Source: Nymphalis io (lineage: Eukaryota > Arthropoda > Insecta > Lepidoptera > Nymphalidae). From it: a stretch of 64,000 nucleotides of DNA. Under the pieces are notes generated by a model. It was given only the letters and a program-made list of their open reading frames with translations, was not told where the DNA came from and made no database searches. Positions 1 to 11,540 of the stretch are shown in pieces. The position numbers and the translations under genes are program-made. The stretch is taken from contig NC_065917.1 of the NCBI RefSeq assembly GCF_905147045.1, positions 7,022,501 through 7,086,500 on the forward strand. Reading direction: 5' to 3'. Each line of letters begins with the position of its first letter. Within the stretch, counting starts at the first letter, position 1.

Positions 1-400
1 TCGATTGGAATAGACTACAGATAAATAATTATCTGTTGTCTCGTCGCTTATAAAAGAAATCTGTCTTGTGAAAATACCGGAATGTTTTTAATACAATAAT
101 TAAGCGTGGTCGATCGCGTCTCGAATGAATTAAAAGCTGATATATATTTGTTGAACTACCGCTTTCTATATTTCACGAATCGTAATCGTACGACGGGGAC
201 CGACAGCGTTCGAATCGTAACTAGACGATCACGTTCCTATACTTGCGATTTTGAAACTTAAGTGATGCGTGGACATCTTGGCGCTCGGCACGCTGTACCT
301 AACTGAGGGTGCGAGCGTGATGACGTCAGCGTGAGGTCGGTACGCGCACACATATTTACACATCCATTCTCGTGAGTACCTTTGCACTTAAAACGTTTTT
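1..400. promoter_or_regulatory. Possible promoter or first exon, GC-enriched start of window
   Basis: Bases 170-370 are more GC- and CpG-rich than the AT-rich flanks and contain a perfect palindromic CRE-like site, TGACGTCA, at 321-328. A good plus-strand donor (CATTCTC then GTGAGTACC) lies at 372. Together these would fit a promoter plus non-coding first exon. No downstream coding exon was found to pair with it, so this is speculative. Confidence 0.2.
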
Positions 401-1240
401 TTTTTTTTTTTTTGACAATTATATCAAGCGTAAGTAAAACGATTCGTTTCTTGAATATAGTAATGGGCGTAATTAATTGACTGCGCCTACATTAAACTGG
501 CTGATCGAATAACGAAACTGTTTATGTATTTCTTATTATATTATTGGGTATTTGAATGAAAATTAAATTATATATATATGTATATATATATATAGTTTAA
601 AACCGCTTACGAAATCTGAAATCGAATCTGTCACAGAGAAAAAAAAATTGTTCTATTATTAATATTTCCATAGAAATACAAAAAAAAAATACCCAATTTT
701 AATTAAATAATAATTATATACTTATTCGAATATTATAATTTACATTACATCACAAATAAGAATTTCGATTTAAATTTTATTAATATTTACTTTTTTATAT
801 GTTTGATATAGTTTAAGCTTTTGTTTACCGGCCAAGTATTTCTTTAACTAAACATTTTTAATTTTTAAGATGTTTGCAACGTTTACGTGTAACGTTTCTG
901 ATGCGAAATGTATCAGCTTATGTCTGTAACGTGTACTGAGTTGCACGCTTTTTATTTCGTTGTAAATAAATTAATTTTAAGATTCGTCGCTGCCAAGAAT
1001 TGTAAATCGGTACTAACTAGTCTGTAGCTAAATAGCTTTTTATTTCAATCATTGGTTTATATACAAAGTTTTTATTAAATAAAACGAGATGAGTCGTAGA
1101 ACATCCGGTTGGAATGGAGTTCATTTCGCTATATATTATGTATTTAATAACAGGCATGATATTATGAAAATAAATAAACTATATACGGCTTAAGAATTTA
1201 CCATACACACATATACAAGGCGGTACAAAAAATAAAGAAC
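401..1240. other. AT-rich sequence, no gene seen
   Basis: A poly-T run sits at about 396-413 and a short TA repeat at about 571-595. No coding frame with a recognisable motif is present. Confidence 0.5.
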
Positions 1241-1248
1241 AACAAATT

Positions 1249-1288
1249 AACTCATTTATTAAATATATATATATTTAATAAATGAGTT
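1249..1288. repeat. 40-bp perfect palindrome
   Basis: The left half AACTCATTTATTAAATATAT is the exact reverse complement of the right half. It lies just before a copy of a short dispersed repeat and a long TA microsatellite. Confidence 0.8.
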
Positions 1289-1304
1289 TGTATATATATA
1301 TTAC

Positions 1305-1379
1305 ATAGATAAATCATCTTTAAAAGCTTTGATTACCATTTGAATGAGCAGGACAGCATTATTTAATGAATCACCCCTA

Positions 1380-1384
<5 letters not shown>
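1305..1384 (+). repeat. Short direct repeat, copy 1
   Basis: About 80 bases starting AGATAAATCATCTTTAAAAG and ending ACCCCTAAACAATAT. It is almost identical to 3087-3164, with one substitution seen. Confidence 0.8.

Positions 1385-1451
<67 letters not shown>
1384..1451. repeat. (TA)n microsatellite
   Basis: About 34 uninterrupted TA units, giving meaningless alternating Tyr-Ile frames on both strands. Confidence 0.95.
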
Positions 1452-1456
<5 letters not shown>

Positions 1457-1936
1457 CATACACTTGTAAACACACAAACACACTACAGCAGATGTATCGT
1501 GACGACGTCATACACTTGTGTCGGCCTAGCTCTTTGACGAGTGTCTGTTGTACCGCGCGGTGAGGAACTTCGTTTCAAAAGTTTTAATTATTTCGAAATC
1601 AATTACATGAAAAAGGCTATATATTAAAAACAAACGATAAAAATTATTAATTAGGAACTGCCATTTTCTTTTTACAAATGCAGTTAGACATAGCAATAGT
1701 ATCAAATAAATTGATAAAGCAAAAGTATTCACAGTTTCGAATCAAATATAAATACATAGATAGAAATGTTATTATAACAAAACGCATATTATAGATGTTA
1801 TCCAACAATTAGTATTTTTTTTCAGCCTTATGCTCCATTATCCTTATCGTCCACTGCTGGACGATTACTATGGAAATAAAGAAATCTGTCGATGGTACAG
1901 ATACGAAATTTAATAAGAGTTTCATTAAATATTTAA

Positions 1937-2222
1937 GTCGAGATGGCCCAGTGGTTAGAACGCGTGAATCTTGCTTGAAATCATTGTATTTTCATGTGCT
2001 TAATTTGTGATTATAATTCATCTCGTGCTTAACGGTGAAGGAAAACATCGTGAGGAAACCTGTATGTGTCTAATTTCATTGAAATTCTGCCACATGTGTA
2101 TTCGTAATACGGGTTGGTAAACCCGCATTGGAGCAGCGTGGTGGAATAAGCTCCACAACCTTCTCCTCAAAAGGGAGAGGAGGCCTTAGCCCGGCAGTGG
2201 GACATTAACAGGCTGTTACTTC
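1937..2222 (+). mobile_element. SINE-1 copy (tRNA-derived)
   Basis: Head GAGATGGCCCAGTGGTTAGA resembles a pol III A box. The body shows GGTGAAGGAAAACATCGTGA, and the 3' end shows GGAGAGGAGGCCTTAGCC then CAGTGGGACATTAACAGGCT. The B-box segment is deleted here. Same family as about ten other copies in the window. Confidence 0.85.
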
Positions 2223-2469
2223 ATTAAATATTTATCATAGACAAAATCGAATCTCGTAAAACTAAATTGAACTTTCAACTCATAAAATCAATACGTATAA
2301 ATGTTTAACGTTAAAAATACATTAATAATAATAATATAGAAAAAAAAAATCATATTCTTGAATATTTTTTCTTTAATCTCCATTTTTTTCTAAGCATTTC
2401 GATCTTAGCTTTAAAGATACACTCGGCTAATGGTTGTATTGTATAAAAATATAATACTTTTTTAAATTC

Positions 2470-2615
2470 GTCATCGTGTCGAGAATGACGTAACTATGGC
2501 AATGGTAGGATTATAGATACATAGACAACGATGACTTTGAAATGACGTCACACTATTGGTCGAGTTCTAAATAGTCTGTGGGCGTAGCGAAGTTGTTATC
2601 GGAACTTTTTATGTA
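2470..2615 (+). repeat. Dispersed repeat D1, copy A
   Basis: Contains CGTGTCGAGAATGACGTAAC, ATGACGTCACAC and GCGAAGTTGTTATCGGAACT. The same blocks recur in order at 7202-7400. Confidence 0.65.
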
Positions 2616-3086
2616 AAATTGTATATAATTTGCAAATCGCTTAGAACATGTAAATTTTAGTCTTACCATTGGAATATAGTATACGGGTTACGGGTTTCTA
2701 AAGATACCAATAATTTAATGTTCGTATTTGAAATCGGGGATTTCCCTGTTTTTTTTTTTTAATGTTGTTTAATGTATATGAAGATAAAATGGTATCAGAT
2801 CTTTGTCAAAAATTTAAAAATATAAATATTTTAATTAAAAAAATAAACTTGAATGCAATAAATAACGGTAGCCGAGTGAATACCGATTATTAAAAATAAC
2901 TGTTAGTACAAGAAACGAAATAACTCATTCACTTATTCTTGTAATGTTTGGAAATATTGTTAATTCCACTAATAGACACAATATAGGCTTAAATTACTTT
3001 AGGCTATAAAAATATTAATGTAACTTCTAACCTTACTTATAAACGAGTAGCGAGGTAGTAGTAAATCAGCGATGTTAGACACAGAT

Positions 3087-3164
3087 AAATCATCTTTAAA
3101 AGCTTTGATTGCCATTTGAATGAGCAGGACAGCATTATTTAATGAATCACCCCTAAACAATATT
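3087..3164 (+). repeat. Short direct repeat, copy 2
   Basis: Near-identical to 1305-1384. Here it is followed by ordinary sequence instead of the TA microsatellite. Confidence 0.8.
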
Positions 3165-3521
3165 TATAGGTCGTAAGTGTATTTGTGTTATTCCGCGGCG
3201 GAATATTCTCATTTGCGGAATATTGCAATTATCGTGATGTATTTTGTTAATGTAATGTTTAATTATAAAAGGTAAGTGAATGGGTTTTTCTCATTAGTTT
3301 TAGAGTATGATTGTATAGATGTATGTATGTACAGCGACTGTGCAGGTTACATGGTGCTAGCTTAGTCCTAATCAGTACAGTTATGAAATAAAATATAATG
3401 AATTAACTGTGGTTTTATTTTGTTTTGATGTCATCTATTGAGGGTCTCTTATGGCGCAATGGTTTTAACGTGGCGCACATTCTTATACTTCGATGCCATA
3501 TATTATATAGCCGAGATATAC

Positions 3522-3772
3522 GTGTAGCCGAGATGGCCCAGTGGTGAGAACGGATGAATTTTACTGATGATCGTGGCATCACCACTGAATTTTCATGTGC
3601 TATATACGGTGAAGGAAAACATCGTGAGGAAACCTGCATGCGTCTAATTCACTGAAATTCTGCCACATGTGTATTCCACCAACCCGCATTGGACCAGCGT
3701 GGTGGAATAAGCTTCTCCTCAAAAAGGGAGAGGAGGAGGCCCAGCTGTGGGACACTCACAGGCTGTTACCAC
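3522..3772 (+). mobile_element. SINE-1 copy, internally deleted
   Basis: It has the same head (CCGAGATGGCCCAGTGGTGA) and the same 3' end (GGAGAGGAGG, GGGACACTCACAGGCTGTTA) as the 1937 copy. The B-box region is shortened. Confidence 0.85.
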
Positions 3773-3779
3773 CTGTTTT

Positions 3780-6700
3780 TGGCTTGACCAAAAAAATAAT
3801 AAGTATTTTTCTTTGGATATTTATCCTTTAGTATAGCTAGTAGGTACAAAATACAACAACGTACGACCATTTCTCCTGCCCACCTAGTAATGCATGCTTC
3901 AAATCTTTGCTACAAATAATAAACAGTTTGTGAATAAATATTGTATTCGTACATAATTTGTTTAACAACATTCGACCAACAACTCGGGACTTTCAAAACA
4001 ATACAACTCCAACAAACACATTATTATATGTATTATTAACATTACATAAAACTATAGAGATTGACATTCGTTTAAAAACTGTTACATTTTGATTCAAACA
4101 TGTGACACGGAAACGTGTGACGTATAGCTGTCTCTTTCTAATATTAGAATTTTCAGATGTAATTATCCAAGTGTAACATTTTCTCATAAAAGGCAAGAAA
4201 GGAAATAACCGAGTCGCTTACATCATAAGGAACATATCATAATTAAAATCTGTCAAAATATAGCGCCGTCTCGATCTTTTACTTGCGTTAGAGCGAGACG
4301 TAACACTAAATTTCTTAACCACATTGTTGCATGTTACAAATTTATTATTGCACGTTTTAATGGCAGTACTTTATTATTCTAAATTATCGCAATGCACTCA
4401 TTGAGTTGAGACAAAAGGATTTACCAAAATGGCGGTAAAAATAAAAAACAATTTTAGCACAAATACAGATTCTTATTATGACTATTATAAACGTTTTCAC
4501 AATTAGTTATAAGAATATCATGATACGTGAAAAAATATTTTTAAAAACGATTACTTGGATCAATTGAATAAAACGATATACTATCACCTGAAATGAGTGC
4601 AACATTTCGACTCTAAAATCCCCAATAGCTTGTGTGCAGCGGGCTCGAAATTCAGCTGGAAGATTTAATTTACAATAATGACATGTCACGTGAAAATAAG
4701 ACACAACTGCACAGATAATGTTCAAACAATGCTTTACTTTATACTTCAAACATTTACCTGAACTCCGGACTGAGAATGCGTTCCTGATGACATTTGGTTA
4801 TGACTACACTCTACAGGTCTATACTAAAATTATAAATGCGAAAATAACACAGTCCACGACTGTCTATCGTGGCGCTCTCAGGGCCAAGCCACTGAGCCTT
4901 TTTTGATGAAACTTGGTGTTAAGCAAGTTCGAAGTTACACTGTCCATTCCACCACGGGCCTGTCAGTAACGGACGTATTCTCTCAGCGAGCGCCGACCCT
5001 GGGGTAGAGCAAGAGGAGCGATCGCTCTAGGCACCAGTCAAAAACAGTAGCCAGCTGTACATAAGCGCTGATCGATTTTTATAATCGTCGACCGAAAGAC
5101 TGGAAGACTATCTCGCTCTACCCTGAAGGGCCAGGGTCGGCTCTTAGTCGCCGGACATTATTAATTGCTATCATTTATCGGACTGTTTCCTATAAAAAAA
5201 ATATTCTTTAGTATTTTAATATAATTGCTATTTGTCCTACTGACCATAACAATGTCACTGGTTGGGGGGGGGGGGGGCGTGTACTAGACTCCTGCATATG
5301 TGATCACGAGTTCCCGTATGATGTGATTTCTATAGATACCATTTAGAGAAAAACCTATACTAATAAGCGTCAAACGCCTTAATGCGGTCGAACAAAACAA
5401 AAGTATCTTTTAAAATGTCAAATCTATATCATACAGCTTAAGTTGTGCATTGGTGGTCAGTCCAGAAATTTTCTTATACATAACAAATATATGTTATAGT
5501 TATTTACATAAAAACGAATGTATTCGTTAACTTAACGTGCGATAACAAATATGTAATTATAAATAATAATGTCAAACTTATAAAGTTTCATACATTAAAA
5601 TGTATTGTAAGGTAATATCGTATTCTTGCAGTGAAAGTCTCGTGAAGCATTTCATTGCTTTATTGTAATTTATAATTTTGTAACGCCATCTATTGACGAC
5701 GACGAGAAGTTCGGGAAGCGTCAAAGACTTAAATCCGGTTAATATATTTAAAAAAACGAATCGCTTTACTTACGGACAACTATGATAACTCGATGGTAGC
5801 CATGGTAGATGGTACCGCACCACTCACACACCACTAATTCTAGCGTCAAATAACAATAGTTAGTGGGCTAGTGTGCAGTGGACAGTGTTACAAGCCCGAG
5901 GTTTCACTGCAGGCTGACGATATATTTATAACAGTCAACATTATTCGAATAAAATCAATTCTTTATTCACAACTTAAAATTCATGGCAGTTCGAATGTTT
6001 CAAGATTATTCTAGAAGTCATTGTAATAACAAACGCATTGTAAAATTATTTTACATTGTAACGTGATTATAAGATAGAAGTTTCCATTTTGTAGTGCATA
6101 ATCGATAGATGGCGCTAGTGACGCATACAATAATACAATTGAAATTATATATAAACAATACTCTAATTTTAATACACAATAAATGTACCCCATCCCTCCC
6201 TTTTGTCACCTAGAAGTTTCTTAAACCAATCAAAAATTATTTAACCATCTACCTTTCTGTAATCTTTTATAAAGCCCTAGTAAACCAATGCACACTCGTT
6301 CATCCCTTTCTCTCGTATCAATGTGTCTCTTTCTATCACATTATTGTGTGCGTCAAAAGCGAAAATTAATTTTAAAAAGTTGAAAATCTTATGTATAATG
6401 TTTATTACATCAGACTTTATATTGAAATTAATCTAAATATTTTTAAGTATATTGTAAGTAATACAAAAAAACTGATTCAAAAATCGAATTGTTTGATATT
6501 TCGATGAAAAAAAACAATTTCAATTAGAATTAACGTTCGGAAACAGTACAAGTCTTTATTGTTTTAAAATTAACAGATAAAAAAATTAATTCTAGACGAG
6601 ATACAGTCAGTATATTAGAAAACTATAAACGTGAGTATTTTAAATTATTCTGTACTTTCATTGCATAAGTATATATGGCGGAGTTTTATCAAATACGGGT

Positions 6701-6876
6701 AGTCCGGGTAGAAAAGAAAAAAATAACTTTCTTAAAACAACTCACCATATTTTAATCGAATCGAACATTCAATTTTATTCATTAAAATATCAATTAAAAT
6801 TCATCTGATTTCCGAACGTCAATCAAAGCTAAATAATAGTTTAAAAAGTCCGTGTTCATCTTCTATATGTTACATA

Positions 6877-6908
<32 letters not shown>

Positions 6909-7190
6909 CATATTATATATACATCTCCATAGATTGGTCGCGGCTACCATTTTATAACTTATATAATTATGTTACAAGTTAATATTGTTTATTTATAAAT
7001 TTGTGTTACAGTTTCTCTAACAAATTAACTTACGAAATATTGTGAAATAATTCTCCCAAAATCAAATGACACCTACCCGTGCATATAAAGTATGGATTTG
7101 GAAATGCCGTCGCCCCTAGTCCCGTCTCGCTCGCACACTGTCGCTATCTATACTCACACCGGCCGGTAAAGATTCTAAGCTGATTAATAA
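3780..7190. other. AT-rich intergenic stretch, no gene seen
   Basis: It holds an imperfect hairpin (4984-5150), a G homopolymer (5263-5276), a dispersed lepidopteran repeat near 4820-4940 and a TA run near 6883-6905. Short frames on both strands show no recognisable domains. Confidence 0.5.
4984..5150. repeat. Imperfect inverted repeat
   Basis: GCGCCGACCCTGGGGTAGAG on the left pairs with CTCTACCCTGAAGGGCCAGG and TCGGCTC on the right. The right arm has an extra insertion. The loop of about 80 bases includes GAGCGATCGCTC. Confidence 0.6.
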
Positions 7191-7201
7191 CAATATTAAT
7201 T

Positions 7202-7400
7202 ATCGTGTCGAGAATGATGTAACAATAGCCGGTCGGTTAATCCAAGGTAGGATATAAAGATACATAAACAACGATGACCTGGAAATGACGTCACACCAAT
7301 GGTCGACATCTAAATAATCTGTGGTATACATTGCGGATTCGCAAAAATGACGTTTTGAATTACGTCAAAGTTGTTATCGTAAATTTTGAAGTTAAATTTA
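7202..7400 (+). repeat. Dispersed repeat D1, copy B
   Basis: Shares CGTGTCGAGAATGATGTAAC, ACAACGATGACC, ATGACGTCACACC and AAAGTTGTTATCG with 2470-2615. Partial copies of the 3' block occur at 27880-27910, 28985-29035 and 53990-54035. Confidence 0.65.
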
Positions 7401-7499
7401 AGTTAATAAAAGTAGTTAAGTGCAATAGTGTTGTTGTATACATATGTGTATATTAATCGAGAGCTGTTTGTAGTGTATAATATGGCATGGAAAATGTGT

Positions 7500-7640
7500 A
7501 TTTATACTAAAATTATAAATGCGAATGTAATTGTCTCTGTGTGACGCTTTCAAAGCTAAACTAATTAACCGATTTTGATGAAATTTGGTAAGACGCTAGC
7601 TAGAACCCCAAGGATATTTTCATATCTAAAATATCCCCTA
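7500..7640 (+). repeat. Dispersed repeat D2 (common lepidopteran type)
   Basis: Characteristic blocks are ACTAAAATTATAAATGCGAA, CGATTTTGATGAAATTTGGT and a CCCCAA motif. Related copies lie near 4820, 15765-15925 (reverse), 19365-19460, 25090-25165 and 55190-55290. Confidence 0.65.
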
Positions 7641-10600
7641 CCCGGACATCTAGTTAAGTACAAGTTACACCAGCCGGTGGAGTACTGATAGCGTTTACTA
7701 CTCCTACTTAATGGTGAGTGAGCCAGTGTACAGACACTAAAGACAACTTTCGTATAAGGAATAGTTCATAATCCTTCCAATATAATAATATTATTAAAAA
7801 TTACCTTAACATATATTTACATCTTTTATTGCTTGAATACAGATTTACGACCCAACATATAAACGTCGTTTCGAGGGTGTGCAGTCCCACAGCTGGGCTG
7901 AGTTCTGCTTCAATACGGGTTGGTGGATAAAGATGTGGCAATTTTTTATCTAAAAGGCCGTTACAACGTCTTTCTTCGCGAGATACATTATAAACATTGA
8001 TAGCTCAGCTTTGTGCCCTCGATATTCGATTATTATTTCCATTCCTATGCACTGGGCCATCTGTTACTATTAATTAAGAAAATGCTTCGTCTTCTTCTTT
8101 CGAATGTCAAATTAATTAACATAAAAAGAGAGAAATCAGAAACTATACACCCAGTAAGCAACGTTTTTAGGTTGAGCCGTATATTTTTTTCTCACTTTTA
8201 GAATAGAACTCATATTCCTTTTAATATAACCTGACAAATATTTTTTCTCAACAATCTAATCTAAAAAGTTACAAAGACTGTAACACAAATTACAATTATA
8301 ATTACACTATTTAAACCCTCGTGCGATGTTATATCCTTAATTATATGTATTCAAACAAAAAACATCAAATTAAGTTTTAAAAACCCACTTTTGTTTTTTT
8401 TTTACTGACCGTACCATATGCGATCATTGTCTTGTCATTTTTTTAATTTCTCCGATATATTTTCCATAAATGTTGCAAGATGGACGTAACGTAACGTTTC
8501 GAAGCAGTTGAAGTAATAACCATAATTAAAGATTTAAAACTTGGTCTTACGTTCATCGATAAAAAAGCAATTTTCGAAGGGCAAACGTTAGCATTCTTGC
8601 CGACATTGAATGCGATGAACTGCCTAATTATTTTGAATTAAATCTTTAAAATGAATTACTCAAGACTTTTGTAACAACAATCTAAGCTTTAGTGGAACAG
8701 ACTATAGCTTATATTGTTGTTATAAAAGTCATCAGAGAAGTAACGACAAATGAACAAATTTGACATTAAATTGAAAGTGGGAGAGCACTACACTTATAGC
8801 TCGGATCCGACCAAAACTTCTTCGGTCGTGTGTAATTACAAATATTTCAACATTTCTAGTTTAAGAATTGACATTCCAGTCGATTTTTTTTAAAAAACAT
8901 AAATTTTTTAAAGATATAAAACAAACATCCAAATAAAAAAAAATAGTAATAATATATGCGGTCTTCTTACATCATTATAATAAATTTGAAAAGTGTGTCA
9001 ATTATATTCTATAGTGTTTTTGTAGTGTTCCTTATTGAATCGAAAAGTATTTCAAATTTCGCGCGCAATTTAACGAAAACGCTACACGCAATGGACGCCA
9101 TATTGTTCTGTGGTCATGACGTCACTTGTGTAAGCAAATGTTTTGTTGGTTACGAAAATAATAAAAGTATAAGCTGATCAGTTGACAGTTGAGTCTTCTT
9201 AATTTTATTAATTTTGGCTCGTATAACCCAGTAAATACTGTTTCTTGTATTTCTTTTTATTTGTTACAAGAAAAAAAAAAACAAATATATGCAGTTAAGA
9301 CCTTTTAAAAGTACCAAAAACCAAAAAAAAAAATCATTTTGTAAAAAAAGTATTTATTACAATTTTAAATGCGGAATTATTTATGATACTTGAATTGATT
9401 AACGAAACAAGTCAACAATTATTCAATAATGAATCTTATATTACATATAATTAAGGATTATAATCGCTTAATTAATATTATCATACAATTTCATAACTAT
9501 ACAATTTATTTACAATATTTATAGTTTAACATTGCCGTACACCGTATCCGTCGCCGTGTTCTCGCTTTTACTAAAACGTAAGAGAATTTATATTCACAAA
9601 TAGAAAATCTTATAAGTGCAACCATTTTTCGGCATAAACGTTGCACGCAAACGTTACGTACGAAGTTTCACGTCGAGAACTGTTTAGAAATAAAAAAAAA
9701 TAAAGTTACAGGATTGTAATGGATATACAAATTATACTCTTAACCGACTTCAAAAAAGGATGAGGTACTAGGTTCGTTTGTATGTATGTTTGTATCAATT
9801 AAGTTCATGAACCAATTCGGATTATTTTTGTGTTAAGTTCAGTGGCTCCAAGGTGGTCCCGTTACAATTTCACATTGTTAAGTTTTTATTTGAAACGCAA
9901 ATTATGGTAAATATTTGTAATCGGTTTTTTTCTTAACAAAATCCATTAAAAAAATGTATATGATACACTTTTTTCATTTATTGGCTTGATTATACATAAT
10001 TATATGAAAGTAGCAGGTTCGATTCTGGCCTGTGTTTTTATAAACATAAGACACGGTTTGAAGAGAGAATAACGGCATCTGATAGTCTCCTAAATGATAA
10101 ATATTGGGGCAACTGAATATTACTAAGTTTCTTACCGATTCTTCCCAGTATAATCTACATACCAGAGGACTAGGTCAAAGCTAGTCTAAGTACACCCCGG
10201 AGTTTAATTTGTATTTTTCATTGAATAATAAAAAATATTGGGGAAATTTCGAAAATCCCTAAGCGATTTTCATTCATTATATATTTATTATAAAGAATAT
10301 GCTAAATTAAATGTGTTGCGCTTTCAGGGCTTAATTACACAAACGATCTAACATAATCTAACATCTAAGCGGGCGAAGACACGGGCGGAAATTAGTCAAA
10401 ACGGTTACCCCAATATATTATAAATATAAACATTGCTTAGTGTCTAATCTCATTATAAACCCAAAGGCCTAGATAAGTCTCTAGCGATGAAGCCTTCAAT
10501 CCAATGGACAGCACAAAGCACTGATGCACCAATTAAGGCATGGTCTGCTTACAGGCCTCCGTTCCAGACATTGCATTGTTTATTTAACTATTGAAATTGG

Positions 10601-11040
10601 TGTACAATATTGAGTATTCGTTGTTGTCGTTGTTGATGTTGTTGCTGTTGTTGTCAGACGGCGCTGTGCGTCCCGTTCATCAACACGCGACGGGCTGAGA
10701 TCATAGACATTACACTACGAACTACACGAGACGTTCCATTACACGGATTTGTCAGTCTGCCCTGTTAGACTCCATCTGTTAAAATTAAATTATAATTAAT
10801 TACTTGTGGCGTTATGTTCGAATGTAGATGAGGACTTAGCCCAGCAGTGGGACATATACAAGCTGTTAATTTCACTCAAAGCCTTAGTTAAAAAGGTTGT
10901 TTTAGCAGTTTAGTTAATGAATAATTTCTTCCTTTCTGTTCATCATTGATTTGACATTCGAAAGGAGACAGCATCCGCTAAACTACTTTATATTAAAGCC
11001 ATTATTTATTATTAACAGCCAAAATATTGTGTTTCAAAAC
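7640..11040. other. AT-rich intergenic stretch, no gene seen
   Basis: A GTT-type trinucleotide repeat lies near 10618-10657 and a SINE-1 3' fragment near 10832-10865. There is also a repeat beginning AACCGACTTCAAAAAAGGAT near 9743. No coding exon could be supported. Confidence 0.5.
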
Positions 11041-11044
11041 TGGA

Positions 11045-11322
11045 CTATTTAATTTTTTTTATAGAGCAAATGGGTACACCTGTTGGTAAGTGGTCACCAA
11101 CTGACTGGACTGGGTCATAGAAATTTGTATTTGTATAGCAAATGTGCCACCAATCTTGGGAGCTAAGATGTTATGTCCCTTGTGCCTGTAATTACACTGG
11201 TACACTCACCCTTCAAACCGGAACACAACAATACCGAGTACTGCTGTTTAGCGGTAGAATATCTGATGAGTGGGTGGTACCTACCCAGACGAGCTTGCAC
11301 AAAGCCCTACCACCAGTATTTT
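11045..11322 (+). mobile_element. SINE-2 copy
   Basis: Family signature: a T-rich start with TTATAGA, then GGTAAGTGGTCACCAA, TGTCCCTTGTGCCTGTAAT, CCTTCAAACCGGAACACAAC, GATGAGTGGGTGGTACCTAC and GCACAAAGCCCTACCACCAG. It lies downstream of the BTBD7 stop codon. Confidence 0.85.
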
Positions 11323-11540
11323 AAGAACAACATCGTAAGGTAACTTGAAACGTGAACGTGGAATGAGCTCAAAACCTTCTCCTCTACTTACAGACAAGTA
11401 ATTTACAAATGTATTTCTTTCTAAATTATTCCTAAATTTGGTTAAGTCAACATTATTTAAGCTGGCTGGTTGTGTGTATACTTTTTTATATGTATATACA
11501 ATGGCGTATGTTTGTCTGTCTCACCGTGCGAGGTCGGTGG

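Noticed and set aside
1301..1483. Minus-strand frame of alternating Tyr and Ile
   Set aside because: Translation of the TA microsatellite.
8956..9177. 73-codon plus-strand frame
   Set aside because: No recognisable domain and no coding-like composition compared with the flanks.
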